From: JAMZMI01 sp963848175 | GTDB taxonomy: Bacteria; Bacteroidota; Bacteroidia; Cytophagales; Cyclobacteriaceae | Length of the DNA stretch: 64,000 nucleotides | Reading direction: 5' to 3' | Assembly (NCBI GenBank): GCA_963848175.1 | Contig: CAWKCO010000005.1 | Location: 372,001-436,000, forward strand | Shown: in pieces, positions 11,501 through 19,463 of the stretch | Layout: every line of letters starts with the position of its first letter | How positions within the stretch are numbered: the stretch's first letter is position 1 | Program-made: the position numbers and the translations under genes | The notes under the pieces: generated by a model | The model's database searches: none | Seen by the model: only the letters and a program-made list of their open reading frames with translations | Told to the model about the DNA's origin: nothing

Positions 11501-12870
11501 CATCGGGGGCAGAAGTACAGAAACCACTTGCCACCGTAGTGATCGGAGGTTTGATTTCGGCCACTTTGCTCACCTTGATCGTCTTGCCCATTTTGTATTA
11601 CTACTTCGAAAAAGGGGGGAGGCCAAATGTCAAGATGTTGGTCGTAATCGGATTTCTTTTTGTACAATACCCACTTTTGGCACAACAAACGGTCATACAA
11701 AATCTGGATGAGGCCATCGCTTTGGCTACCAAAAACAATCCCAAACTACAGGCCGCAGGATGGCAAACTAAGCAGCAGGAGAAGCTGAAACAAACGAGTT
11801 GGGATTTGCCGAAGACTGATTTGGTGGTAGAATATGGTCACAACAATGGTATTTATAATAATGATACCCGCTTCATGGTGACGCAACAACTAGCTTTTCC
11901 TACGGTCTATGCTAAACAGCACGCTTTGGCGAATGCCAAAATAAAAGAGTCGGAGTTTGCCTATGCCAATACGCAGAATGAACTCATTCGTGATGTGAAG
12001 TTGGTCTGGTACGACTTGATTTTTGCGCAAGCGAAAAACCAATTGCTCATGCAGCAGGATAGCCTCTTTAGGAAGTTTGAAGAGGCGGCAACACTCAGAC
12101 TCAAAACGGGTGAAGCCAACACACTGGAAAAGGTGACTGCCCTCTCGCAGATTGCGGAGATCAAGCTGATGCTCAAGCAAAATGAGTCGGAGAAGGAAGT
12201 GCTGCAACTTCAGCTTGCCAGTCTTCTAGATGCGGATGAGCCTGTAGCCATTACACCTTTGCCATTGTCTAAGATTTCATTGGTGGCAGTGGAGTCGCTG
12301 GATGTATCAGCAAATCCAGAGTTGCAACTGCGTGAGGAGCAGGTGCAAATAGCGGAGCTTGCACAAGAGACCAGGCGTGCCAGAGTGCTGCCAGATATTA
12401 CCGTAGGTTATTTCAACCAGTCCTTTAATGGGCCTGGAGCCACTATTGACGGAGGAGAGACGGTGTATGATTCTCGTGATCGCTTTGGGGGTGTGCAGTT
12501 CGGGGTGGCTATTCCGCTGTTTGGTGCACGAGCCTCTGCTGCGAGTGTGCAAGCTGCAAAACTGCGGCATCAGCAATCTGCGTCGGAACTTGAATGGACA
12601 GAAAACCAACTCAGCACGCAGTTACAGGTGCTGCACCAAAAGCTCCTTAGAAGTGGTGAAAGCTGCACGTATTACGAAAAGCATGTACTTCCTCTGGCGC
12701 AGATGATGGACGAGCAAACAAGGAAATCCCTGTCTTCGGGTGCTATTGGCTACATGGAATCTACTCAAGCAATGAGTCAGGCTTTGGACATGAAGCTGCG
12801 GTACTTTGAGCTGATTCAGGAATACAATCAGCTCGCGATTGCTATCGAATTTATTACTGGTTTGAAGTGA
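8515..12870 (+). CDS. CzcA/CusA-type heavy-metal RND pump fused to a TolC-like outer-membrane factor
   Basis: A 1451-residue polypeptide. Residues 1-1035 are a heavy-metal RND inner-membrane antiporter: N-terminal helix, porter loops, and the TM4 motif GAIDFGLIVDGAVIIVEA with the proton-relay acids. MRFNELMTGVRQDVAVK resembles CzcA/CnrA (Co, Zn, Cd, Ni) more than the Cu/Ag pump CusA, so the substrate is probably divalent metals. After FEKGGRPNVK, residues 1041-1058 (MLVVIGFLFVQYPLLAQ) look like a signal peptide or extra helix. The rest is TolC-like: LDEAIALATKNNPKLQAAGW, long helical hairpins, and a repeat of the outer-membrane-factor fold. Similar fusions are common in Bacteroidota. The join lies beside runs of five A and six G, so a lost stop through a sequence error cannot be excluded. 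The adaptor gene follows after 39 bases. Confidence 0.9.
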   Translation: MIDQLIAFSIKNKLIIGLLVLALCIWGGYSLSQLPIDAVPDITNNQVQVITASPSLGAEEVERLITFPVEITMATIPEIEEIRSFSRFGLSVVTIVFKENVDVYWARQQVGERLTQVLDKVPKGIGTPEMAPVTTGLGEIYQYVVGTLPGYESEYSPRELRTIQDWVVRRQLLGTKGVAGVSSFGGHLKQYEVAVDPHQLHAMGVSVAEIFRALKDNNENTGGAYIEKRMNAYFIRTEGLVASMEDIRHIPIRTNAKGIPILIKDVADVQIGSAVRYGATTRNGEGEVVSAIVMMLKGENSAEVIATVKERIEEIKATLPEGVTIEPFLDRTKLVNTAIGTVTKNLVEGALIVIFILLLFLGNLRAGLIVASVIPLALLFAFAMMNLFGVSANLMSLGAIDFGLIVDGAVIIVEATMHHLGLLKLGRKLSQNEMDDEVYHSASKIRSSAAFGEIIILIVYLPILVLVGIEGKMFGPMAQTVTFAILGAFILSLTYVPMVSALFLSKNIERKINFSDRMMGFFQRIYDPVIRFAMRNRLVVLVVSFALLVFSLIVFQRMGGEFIPTLEEGDFAVETRVMTGSSLENTIQATTAAEKILLAQFPEVEQVVSKIGAGEIPTDPMPVEAADLMIILKDRSEWTSASNREELAAKMAEALEVIPGVSFGFQQPIQMRFNELMTGVRQDVAVKIYGEDLDALSRYAGAVGKIASTVQGAEDIYVEEVTGVPQVVIEYKRGELAKYGLNVAEINRAVEAAYAGVSTGLVYEGEKRFDLVLRLQKSYRNDPAEIRNLLIARPDGHQVPLYLLADVSIKEGPYQIQRDNTRRRIIVAFNVRNRDVESVVEEIKAKIEKQVSFDPGYSVSYGGQFENLVEARQRLAIAVPMALLLIFVLLFFTFKSIKQSLLIFTAIPLSAIGGVLALSLRGMPFSISAGVGFIALFGVAVLNGIVLIGEFNRLKSTGMTDVFERIYLGTKVRLRPVLLTAAVASMGFLPMALSGSSGAEVQKPLATVVIGGLISATLLTLIVLPILYYYFEKGGRPNVKMLVVIGFLFVQYPLLAQQTVIQNLDEAIALATKNNPKLQAAGWQTKQQEKLKQTSWDLPKTDLVVEYGHNNGIYNNDTRFMVTQQLAFPTVYAKQHALANAKIKESEFAYANTQNELIRDVKLVWYDLIFAQAKNQLLMQQDSLFRKFEEAATLRLKTGEANTLEKVTALSQIAEIKLMLKQNESEKEVLQLQLASLLDADEPVAITPLPLSKISLVAVESLDVSANPELQLREEQVQIAELAQETRRARVLPDITVGYFNQSFNGPGATIDGGETVYDSRDRFGGVQFGVAIPLFGARASAASVQAAKLRHQQSASELEWTENQLSTQLQVLHQKLLRSGESCTYYEKHVLPLAQMMDEQTRKSLSSGAIGYMESTQAMSQALDMKLRYFELIQEYNQLAIAIEFITGLK

Positions 12871-12909
12871 GGGTTTGCTCCCAAAGAACCACTTTAAAAA
12901 GACATACAA

Positions 12910-14076
12910 ATGAAAATTAGAGATATAAAAATAATTACTAACCTGCTACTATTGGCAGGGCTAATGGCTTGCCAACCCAACGATGAAGCACATCATGGCG
13001 ATGAAGCACATCACGACGATATTATGCTTACCGATGCACAATTTGCCCAGGCGAACATTGCTTTTGGGAAGGTAGATAGCGTGGCTATGGCCGAAGAGTG
13101 GGAAGTGAAGGGCATGATCGAATTGCCACCGCAGAGCAATGTCTCCGTAGGAATTCCTTATGGTGGATTTTTGAAGTACACCAACATGCTGCCCGGCACA
13201 CCCGTGAAAAAAGGTCAGTTGCTGGCCGTGATCGAAAACCCTGAGTTTATTCAGTTCCAACAGGACTATATGGTAGCCTTGGCCAATCGCGATTATCTCA
13301 AAGCGGATTATGAACGCAAGCAGGAATTGTTCGACGGAGGAGTGGCTGCTGGCAAAGACTATGAACTGGCCAAAAGCACCTATCTGGCGAATGAAGCCAA
13401 AATCTCCGCATTGGCCGAAAGGCTGAAACTCATTGGGTTTGACCTGAGTGAAGTGCGCAAGGGCAAGATGTCAGGCAAAGTGAATATTTATGCGCCTGTG
13501 AGCGGAGCTGTGAGAGAGGTTTATACCAACATCGGGCGCTATGTGCAGCCTCAGGAGACCATCATGAGCCTGACCAATGATGACGACCTGCATGTGGAGC
13601 TTACGGTCTATGAAAGCGAGATTCATCGGGTGAAGAAGGGGCAAGTCATTCGCTTTACACTTGTAAACCAACCAGAGGTGATCCGCGAGGCGGTGGTTTT
13701 CTTAGTAGGCAGCAATGTGAGGGAAGATCGCTCGGTGACGGTACACGGCCATCTTGCCAAAAAATATGACGACTTGCTGCCGGGCATGTATGTGAGTGCC
13801 AAGATCGCAGGAGCGCCGAAACGAACATTGGCTGTGCCCGAGGAAGCGGTGGTGCGTTTTGCTGGCAAACACTATGTTTTTGCCTATGCAGGAAAGGAGG
13901 CCAGCGCACATTCATTTGAAATGGTGGAAGTGCAGACAGGCGCATCTAGCGATGGTTTTACAGCGGTGTACTTTGCGGAGGAAACTACAGAGCTATCTAA
14001 ACTACCAATCGTAACGAAAGGTGCTTTTACGATATTGGCCGCTGCGAAGAATGAAGGAGGGGGGTATCATCATTAA
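12910..14076 (+). CDS. Efflux RND periplasmic adaptor (CusB/CzcB type) lipoprotein
   Basis: A 388-residue membrane-fusion protein that links the inner-membrane pump to the outer-membrane part in tripartite metal efflux. It has a lipobox (LLLAGLMAC), then a His/Asp-rich segment with two near-identical copies of DEAHH that could bind metal. A barrel-sandwich/lipoyl-like half follows (IPYGGFLKYTNMLPGTPVKK), then a helical hairpin and the second half (VNIYAPVSGAVREVYTNIGR). The C-terminus ends in GGGYHH. The gene lies 39 bases after the pump and is the last of the operon. The imperfect hairpin at 14107 probably terminates it. Confidence 0.9.
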   Translation: MKIRDIKIITNLLLLAGLMACQPNDEAHHGDEAHHDDIMLTDAQFAQANIAFGKVDSVAMAEEWEVKGMIELPPQSNVSVGIPYGGFLKYTNMLPGTPVKKGQLLAVIENPEFIQFQQDYMVALANRDYLKADYERKQELFDGGVAAGKDYELAKSTYLANEAKISALAERLKLIGFDLSEVRKGKMSGKVNIYAPVSGAVREVYTNIGRYVQPQETIMSLTNDDDLHVELTVYESEIHRVKKGQVIRFTLVNQPEVIREAVVFLVGSNVREDRSVTVHGHLAKKYDDLLPGMYVSAKIAGAPKRTLAVPEEAVVRFAGKHYVFAYAGKEASAHSFEMVEVQTGASSDGFTAVYFAEETTELSKLPIVTKGAFTILAAAKNEGGGYHH

Positions 14077-14106
14077 TTTAATTGAGAATTGAAATTTAGA
14101 AGTAGT

Positions 14107-14141
14107 ACGCCGATGAAGTTTCAAACTTCGTTGGCGTTTTG
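14107..14141 (+). terminator. Hairpin terminator after the efflux operon
   Basis: Arms 14107-14121 and 14123-14137 form a stem around a single base, with a three-base internal mismatch, followed by TTTT. It sits 30 bases after the adaptor stop codon. Confidence 0.6.
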
Positions 14142-14177
14142 CTGTGTGGGGGGGTTAATCCCATTTTAAGCATGTTT

Positions 14178-14349
14178 TAGTCATTCACTATGCGTGCCAC
14201 CCGCAGGGAATCTTAATCATTATATAATATGCCCAAGGAATAAAAAAGCCATGATATATCACTATTACCCAATCCAGATTATCAAACCTTGGAGGTTTTT
14301 ATAATGTCTGAAAGAAACCTCCAAGGTTTTATCGCCTTCTAGTGAGTGG
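14178..14349 (+). repeat. Composite repeat, copy 1 (upstream of the sugar dehydrogenase)
   Basis: Block 1 (14178-14214, starting TAGTCATTCACTATGCGTGC) and block 2 (14312-14349) recur in the same order and orientation at 16015-16051 and 16164-16201, on the other side of the dehydrogenase gene. Block 2 here is one arm of a perfect 15-bp hairpin (AAACCTTGGAGGTTT at 14284-14298 with its complement at 14315-14329). No coding capacity is seen. It resembles a REP- or MITE-like element; I know of no named family. The hairpin could also stop transcription. Confidence 0.6.
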
Positions 14350-14485
14350 TAAGGAAACCCTAAAAAGTGTGTGTCGTTATTGGATAGTGGAAAAATGATG
14401 CAGATTTTTTTATACTGAACATCACTTGGTCTTCTTTGTTCTACTAGATCAAGGATGTAAATCCCTCGAAACAAAATACTATAAA

Positions 14486-15985
14486 ATGGAAAAGCATATA
14501 AGACTTTTTATCGGATTTATCTTGTGTATATCACTCTTCACTGGCTTTGCTAGTTGTAATGATCCGAGCAATGTTGATGAGGTGGAGGTTGACGAGATAG
14601 ATGAAGAGGAGGAAGAGGAGGAGCCTATTGAAGAGGAACCAACTCAGGAAGTGCTGACTGATAGTTTGGTAAGGGCTATCTATAGAAATAACTGTGGAGG
14701 ATGCCATGGTCAGAACCTAGCTTCTTTTGTGGAGCGAGATTGGAAGTATGGAAATGATACGAGCGATATCATTGCCTCTATCGCGGATGGATATGCTGAA
14801 AATGGTATGCCTGGGTATGATAAAACATTTACGAACAAGGAAATTGAAGCTTTGGCTGTTTTCATCATGACTGAAATTGAAGGAAAAACCAAGGACATGC
14901 TGTTGGAGGATAACCCCGACCTTTCGGGACTAATAGAATCAGATGACTTGAACTTTCGACTAGAAACGATGAGTGATCAAATAAATGGTACTCCATGGGG
15001 AATCGTACAGCTTCCAAATTTTGATCTATTGGTAACCGAGCGCGGAGGGAAACTCTTTAAAATCAATACTGATAAAGAACAACAAGCTATTGCTGGTGTG
15101 CCAGCAGTGAAGTCCAATGGGCAAGGGGGATTGCTAGATGTGGTCATTCATCCAGAGTTTGAAAGTAATAGCTGGGTTTATCTGTCGTATTCCAAACCGA
15201 ATCCTCAAAATGGGTCGCAACAAACTACGGCAGTAGCGAGAGGAAAGCTCACTGGAAATGCGTTGACTGAACTGGAAGATATTTTCATAGCTCTGCCCTA
15301 CCAAAGTACCACTCATCATTACGGCTCTAGGTTGTTGTTTGACAGGGATGGCTATCTGTACGTGTCAGTGGGAGACAGAGGGGGGAGAGATGTTTTTCCA
15401 CAAGCACTGGATAACCAAATTGGGAAAGTACACAGATTGAATGCCGATGGTAGCATCCCCGCCGACAATCCTTTTGTGAATGATGAAAATGCGAATAATT
15501 CCATCTTTGCTTACGGGATCAGAAACCCTCAAGGCTTGACATTGCACCCGGAAACAGGAGCGATCTGGGAGGCAGAGCATGGCCCTCAAGGTGGAGACGA
15601 AATCAATATTCTGGAAGCAGGCAAAAATTATGGCTGGCCGGTGATTTCCTATGGGATCAATTACAATGGCACCACCTTCACTGACCTTACGGAAAAGGAG
15701 GGAATGGAGCAGCCGATCCATTATTGGGATCCTTCTATAGCTCCCTGTGGTATAGATTTCGTTTCTGGTGAATTCTATCCAAAGTGGAAAAATGATTTAT
15801 TGGTGAGCTCGTTGAAGTTTCAATATCTGCACCGTCTCAAAATGGATGGCAATAATGTCGTAGGCCAAGAAGAACTGCTCAAGGATATAGGTAGAGTGAG
15901 GGATGTGTTTATGGGGCTGGATGGATATCTATATATAGCAGTGGAAAGCCCGGGTAGGGTCATTCGTTTGGTATCAGAATATTAG
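14486..15985 (+). CDS. Lipoprotein: cytochrome c domain fused to PQQ-type aldose sugar dehydrogenase
   Basis: A 499-residue lipoprotein (I chose the ATG at 14486, which puts the lipobox LFTGFASC at the front; an upstream ATG at 14426 would add 20 poorly fitting residues). After a run of acidic residues, a class-I cytochrome c domain carries one haem site (NNCGGCHGQNL) and the distal methionine region NGMPGYD. From about residue 150 it is a six-bladed propeller of the soluble glucose/aldose sugar dehydrogenase family (HHYGSRLLFD with the catalytic histidine, GIRNPQGLTLHP, EHGPQGGDEIN). It should oxidise sugars outside the inner membrane and pass electrons through the haem. A composite repeat lies on each side. 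Confidence 0.85.
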   Translation: MEKHIRLFIGFILCISLFTGFASCNDPSNVDEVEVDEIDEEEEEEEPIEEEPTQEVLTDSLVRAIYRNNCGGCHGQNLASFVERDWKYGNDTSDIIASIADGYAENGMPGYDKTFTNKEIEALAVFIMTEIEGKTKDMLLEDNPDLSGLIESDDLNFRLETMSDQINGTPWGIVQLPNFDLLVTERGGKLFKINTDKEQQAIAGVPAVKSNGQGGLLDVVIHPEFESNSWVYLSYSKPNPQNGSQQTTAVARGKLTGNALTELEDIFIALPYQSTTHHYGSRLLFDRDGYLYVSVGDRGGRDVFPQALDNQIGKVHRLNADGSIPADNPFVNDENANNSIFAYGIRNPQGLTLHPETGAIWEAEHGPQGGDEINILEAGKNYGWPVISYGINYNGTTFTDLTEKEGMEQPIHYWDPSIAPCGIDFVSGEFYPKWKNDLLVSSLKFQYLHRLKMDGNNVVGQEELLKDIGRVRDVFMGLDGYLYIAVESPGRVIRLVSEY

Positions 15986-16014
15986 TGGTTTTTATTGCTC
16001 TAATTATCGTTTAC

Positions 16015-16201
16015 TAGTCATTCACTAGCCGTGCGCCCCACAGGGAATCTTCTCCGTCAACTAGATGTGTGTTTCGTCTGTATGGCGATTAAGGCTCCCT
16101 GCGGGTGGCACGCATAGTGGGGCATGCGTAGTGAATGCCTGGTTGGTGAGATTTGAGAATAAAAAGAAACCTCGAAGGTTTTACCACACGGTCTAGTGGG
16201 G
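16015..16201 (+). repeat. Composite repeat, copy 2, with an internal inverted block
   Basis: Block 1 (16015-16051) and block 2 (16164-16201) match those at 14178 and 14312. In addition, 16091-16140 is an inverted copy of block 1 (CTCCCTGCGGGTGGCACGCA) carrying a 14-base internal duplication around GCATAGTGGGGCATGCGTAG, so this copy could fold into a long hairpin. It ends near further AGTGAAT/ATTCACT-like symmetric sequence up to about 16230. No gene is present. Confidence 0.6.
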
Positions 16202-16279
16202 CACTTCCTAGTGAATCACTGGTTCACTGTACGATGACAATGCTCATGGTTTGAGTTATTTTGCTGAACGTATATCTTA

Positions 16280-16323
16280 GCCCTGAAAGGGCGACATACC
16301 AGAAGTATGGGTATAGCCCATAC
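16280..16323 (+). repeat. Pair of short hairpins
   Basis: GCCC-TGAAA-GGGC (16280-16292) is followed by GTATGGG-N5-CCCATAC (16305-16323). The pair looks like a small REP-type unit in a gene-free stretch. Its number elsewhere in the genome cannot be judged from this window. Confidence 0.4.
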
Positions 16324-16399
16324 GATCCTGACACAGTTCTGACTCAAAAAAAAGGCCTTTCTACAATAGAAAGACCTCTTCTGCTTAACAAAATATGCG

Positions 16400-16705
16400 T
16401 CCTGCGCTGGTTTATACCCTTCCTGCGGAGTTTAGTGGTGTCCTGCGGGGATTTTTGCCTCTCCTGCGGATAGTAGAGTGCTTCCTGTAAAATAATATTC
16501 CGTCCTGCAAGATTTATACCCTTTCCTGCCAAATAATATTTCGTCATGTTAAGGTTTGTACCCTCCATGTTGGGCATGGAGGGTGCTGTGGTCAACATGG
16601 AGGGTGCTACTACCAACATGACGGCTTATTTACTAACATGAATGGCAATATGACCAGCATGACAACATATTTACTAACATGATTGGTGATTCCACCAACA
16701 TGACA
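16400..16705. repeat. Inverted array of ~20.6-bp units (about 16 units)
   Basis: A short core recurs at 16401, 16422, 16442, 16463, 16484, 16504, 16525, 16545, 16566, 16575, 16596, 16617, 16637, 16658, 16678 and 16699. Spacing is 20 or 21 bases, except one 9-base step. The core is TCCTGC(GG) in the first seven units, then TCATGTT/CCATGTT, and after about 16573 its complement AACATG. The array is therefore two inverted arms meeting at the palindrome CCCTCCATG...CATGGAGGG. Spacers of 13-15 bases vary, with some resemblance (TTTATACCCT, AAATAATATT). No start codons or coding style fit. Function is unknown; the period equals about two DNA turns. Confidence 0.7.
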
Positions 16706-16718
16706 GCCTCACATCCGA

Positions 16719-16901
16719 CTATCTATTCCTCCAATGGGCGCTATAATTCTCCTTCAGCCGCTTTTCATCCTTCCAGAAGACAAACTTGCCAGCTTCCCTG
16801 ATCTCGTCCACTACATTTTTAAGCAGGGTATAACCCGATCGCGAACCACCTTGTATTTGTTGAAGTCGGAGAGCTATCCGTTCATGATCGCTAGTACTGA
16901 T
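16719..16901 (-). pseudogene. Remnant: C-terminal end of an unknown protein gene
   Basis: On the minus strand an open frame of about 61 codons reads like real protein (HERIALRLQQIQGGSRSGYT, NVVDEIREAGKFVFWKDEKR, SAHWRNR, stop at 16719). It has no start codon. Its upstream side runs into the hairpin terminator at 16909, so only the 3' end of a gene seems to remain. I do not recognise the family. The 21-bp array begins 14 bases beyond its stop. Confidence 0.45.
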
Positions 16902-16908
16902 TGAAAGT

Positions 16909-16946
16909 AAAAAAGCCCGATAAGCGTATGTTTATCGGGCTTTTTA
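16909..16946 (-). terminator. Hairpin terminator after the TlpA lipoprotein gene
   Basis: Perfect inverted repeat (arms 16911-16923 and 16932-16944, core AAGCCCGATAA) flanked by A and T runs, which would work in both directions. It lies 70 bases after the stop of the 787-residue lipoprotein gene. Confidence 0.85.
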
Positions 16947-17015
16947 GGACTTGTCTTTTGCGTTAAAACCTTTAAATAACCGTTGAGATTAAGATGAGTT
17001 TTTCTACAAAATAAG

Positions 17016-19379
17016 CTACAGCGTATTGAGCGTCTCGATGAGTTGTGTGTTCAGTTTTCCTTGCTGAATAGATGGCCTTGGAGCACTCTTATACTTAATG
17101 ATGCCGGCTTGATCAATGATTGCATAATGTGGAAATCCTCGAGATTCAAGTTTTGCAGCTATTTGATCATATTGATCCTTTGTGAGTAAATAATGATCAC
17201 CTTTTAGGCCATGTTTACTTATCGCCGCTTTCCATGCATTTTCCTTAGATTCTCCAGCCAAGTAAACCATCGCCACTTTTTCATGATCAATACCTTCATG
17301 AAAAGCTTCTGCAAAAGCAAATTCACCGATACATGGCCCACACCAAGTAGCCCAAATATCGATATAGATCACTTTGCCTTTATGCTTCGCGATGATGCTA
17401 GATAATAGACTGTCACCACTGGTTTTGGGTGATTGATTGAGGTCAGACCCTTCAGGAATGATCAGACCGTCAAATATTTCCTTTTCAGTTGCATATTGGG
17501 TCGTGATTTCATCAACAATCCATTTAGTTTTTACATTTTGTTTAAAATCAGACATCAACCCCTCCATATTTTCAAAGTTCTTTTGAGCAATTTCTTGACT
17601 CATAGTAAATGCGAATAGAGTCTCATATTCAAATTGATTGAAGTTTTCTTTACTTGGCGGCAAAAGCGCGGGGTTCATGTTATCAGCCACATTGTCTTCA
17701 GACATTTGATATACTGTTTTTCTTTCAAGCATTAAGAACACGACACTTGAGTTGATTAAAGCACTTGGTTGGAAGTCTTCGACTTTGCTTATAAAATCGT
17801 AGAATTTTTTAGGTAGGGGCTTTGGTTCCGTGCCATTTTTCGTGCTTAGGTAGTTTTGATAGCGATTGTAAGCCAAAAGCGAGCCATAATTGTCTTGTAG
17901 CGCGTTATATGTAGCCCATTCCTTCAGTAGGGGATAGTCTTTACCGATCATATAGGTATCTATTTGGTTGAAGGCATCTGCATAACGCGCTATAAGTTCA
18001 GCCTTAATTTCCTCAGGGTTTTTGCTAATAAAATCTTTGCTTCTAAATGGGTGATTCTCTGAGCCGATTTTCTTTGCAAGGGTATTTAATTCACTATTAT
18101 AAGCTGCACCATCTCCGAAATAATTGAAATTCTCACCATCATTTTCTATGTGTAAATGATCTCCAGGATTGGCCATGACTGAGACTCCATTCCTGCCAAT
18201 ACGCAGCATAAGGTCATGAGAGTAAAAAACTGGCACACTGAATGAAAAATTACCTTCACTATCTACCTCTGCCGAAAGACTACTTTTACTTGCAATGCCT
18301 TGGTCATATAGGTTGATCTCCTTCACGGATCCATCATATTTATTGATATGGCCAGTGATATAAAAGGTATCTTTTTCTAATGTTGGAGCAAACGCAACAA
18401 TGTTTGCTGGCTTGTTGGGGTAGGCTTCTGCTATTTTGATACCGTAGTTGTACGCTTCTATTATTTTATCTGCGTCCTGTATGTCTTTTATGTTTGTTTT
18501 AACATCCGCAATAATTCTCTCCTTATCCTCTCCATTGATAAGAGTGATTACCTCTTCTTTGTAAAAGAAACGTAAAGTATTGCCAGATAAAAGGCGTTTG
18601 CCTGTCTGATATACTTCCCAATCCGAAGGTTTTCCTCCGGCCATGAATCGAACATATTCAAGAAGGGCATTTCTTCTATAACTATATTGAAAAAGGGCGT
18701 CTTGCGCTTGAATATCTATCTTACTTACGAGAGCTTTAGTGGCCTCATATTCTTTCGTTCGATTGGTATTCGTATCCGTGATTAGTCGTCTGATCACATC
18801 AATTTCAATATTTACTTTCTCGTTTTCATAGAAAAGATCCTTTCTGCCATTTTCGTATGATTTTTCTAAATGGACGAGCTGATCATTTCTGATTTTTTCA
18901 TTTGCTTTAACGAATTCATCAAATGGTAGCTTTTTTAAATAATTAAAGCTGACTCCCTCTTCACTATCATAGTAATCTAGGTATCTCCAAGCTCGATAAT
19001 TATTTCTTTCAGATCCCTTTCCTGAAAATGTAATGGTCTCATCGAAATTTGCAGAGTTTACTTCGATATATAAACTATCCCCAGGCATCAGGCTGATTCC
19101 TTTCACTTCTCTTCCAATAGTTATCCAAGCATCCCAGACATGACCTGGTAGTGGATTCAGAATCATTTTGAAAGAGCCATCGGCGTTGATCTTATCAGAT
19201 TGGTAGGTTATTTTTTCTTCCATCTCTATGAGATCAAAGTATTTTAGTTGCACAGAAACATCCCCAGCGCCAAAATCATTGATTCTGCCTTGAATGATAG
19301 TGGGTGACTGAGATTGAGCGCAGGAGAGCGTAAGCGACAATATTAACATCGCTAAAATGGTGCATCGAAATTTGATCAT
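17016..19379 (-). CDS. TlpA-like thioredoxin-fold lipoprotein (787 aa)
   Basis: A lipoprotein with lipobox LSLTLSCAQ (lipidated Cys20), a long N-terminal part with DUF4369-like beta domains (TIIQGRINDFGAGDVSVQL near residue 28, and YITGHINKYDGSVKEINLYD), and a C-terminal TlpA/ResA-type thioredoxin domain from about residue 640. Its redox motif is WATWCGPC, and the cis-proline region reads RGFPHYAIID. It probably acts as a periplasmic thiol-disulphide oxidoreductase on the cell envelope side; the substrate is unknown. It lies 84 bases downstream of the BlaR1-like peptidase gene on the same strand, so it may belong to a BlaI-controlled unit. Confidence 0.85.
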   Translation of the reverse strand: MIKFRCTILAMLILSLTLSCAQSQSPTIIQGRINDFGAGDVSVQLKYFDLIEMEEKITYQSDKINADGSFKMILNPLPGHVWDAWITIGREVKGISLMPGDSLYIEVNSANFDETITFSGKGSERNNYRAWRYLDYYDSEEGVSFNYLKKLPFDEFVKANEKIRNDQLVHLEKSYENGRKDLFYENEKVNIEIDVIRRLITDTNTNRTKEYEATKALVSKIDIQAQDALFQYSYRRNALLEYVRFMAGGKPSDWEVYQTGKRLLSGNTLRFFYKEEVITLINGEDKERIIADVKTNIKDIQDADKIIEAYNYGIKIAEAYPNKPANIVAFAPTLEKDTFYITGHINKYDGSVKEINLYDQGIASKSSLSAEVDSEGNFSFSVPVFYSHDLMLRIGRNGVSVMANPGDHLHIENDGENFNYFGDGAAYNSELNTLAKKIGSENHPFRSKDFISKNPEEIKAELIARYADAFNQIDTYMIGKDYPLLKEWATYNALQDNYGSLLAYNRYQNYLSTKNGTEPKPLPKKFYDFISKVEDFQPSALINSSVVFLMLERKTVYQMSEDNVADNMNPALLPPSKENFNQFEYETLFAFTMSQEIAQKNFENMEGLMSDFKQNVKTKWIVDEITTQYATEKEIFDGLIIPEGSDLNQSPKTSGDSLLSSIIAKHKGKVIYIDIWATWCGPCIGEFAFAEAFHEGIDHEKVAMVYLAGESKENAWKAAISKHGLKGDHYLLTKDQYDQIAAKLESRGFPHYAIIDQAGIIKYKSAPRPSIQQGKLNTQLIETLNTL

Positions 19380-19463
19380 TTCTTCTGTAGTTAAATGTGT
19401 GGTTTTAATGAGTAAGAATATTTATGATGAATCTAGTCGACTGAAACTAAGTCCATCGAGGTG

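Noticed and set aside
16344..16619. Minus-strand frame of 91 codons through the phased array
   Set aside because: It is the translation of the repeats; the amino-acid pattern simply mirrors the ~21-base period and the unit length of 20 or 21 breaks any repeated frame.
16400..16705. CRISPR array
   Set aside because: Conserved core is only about 6-7 bases, spacers are 13-15 bases, and no cas genes are nearby.
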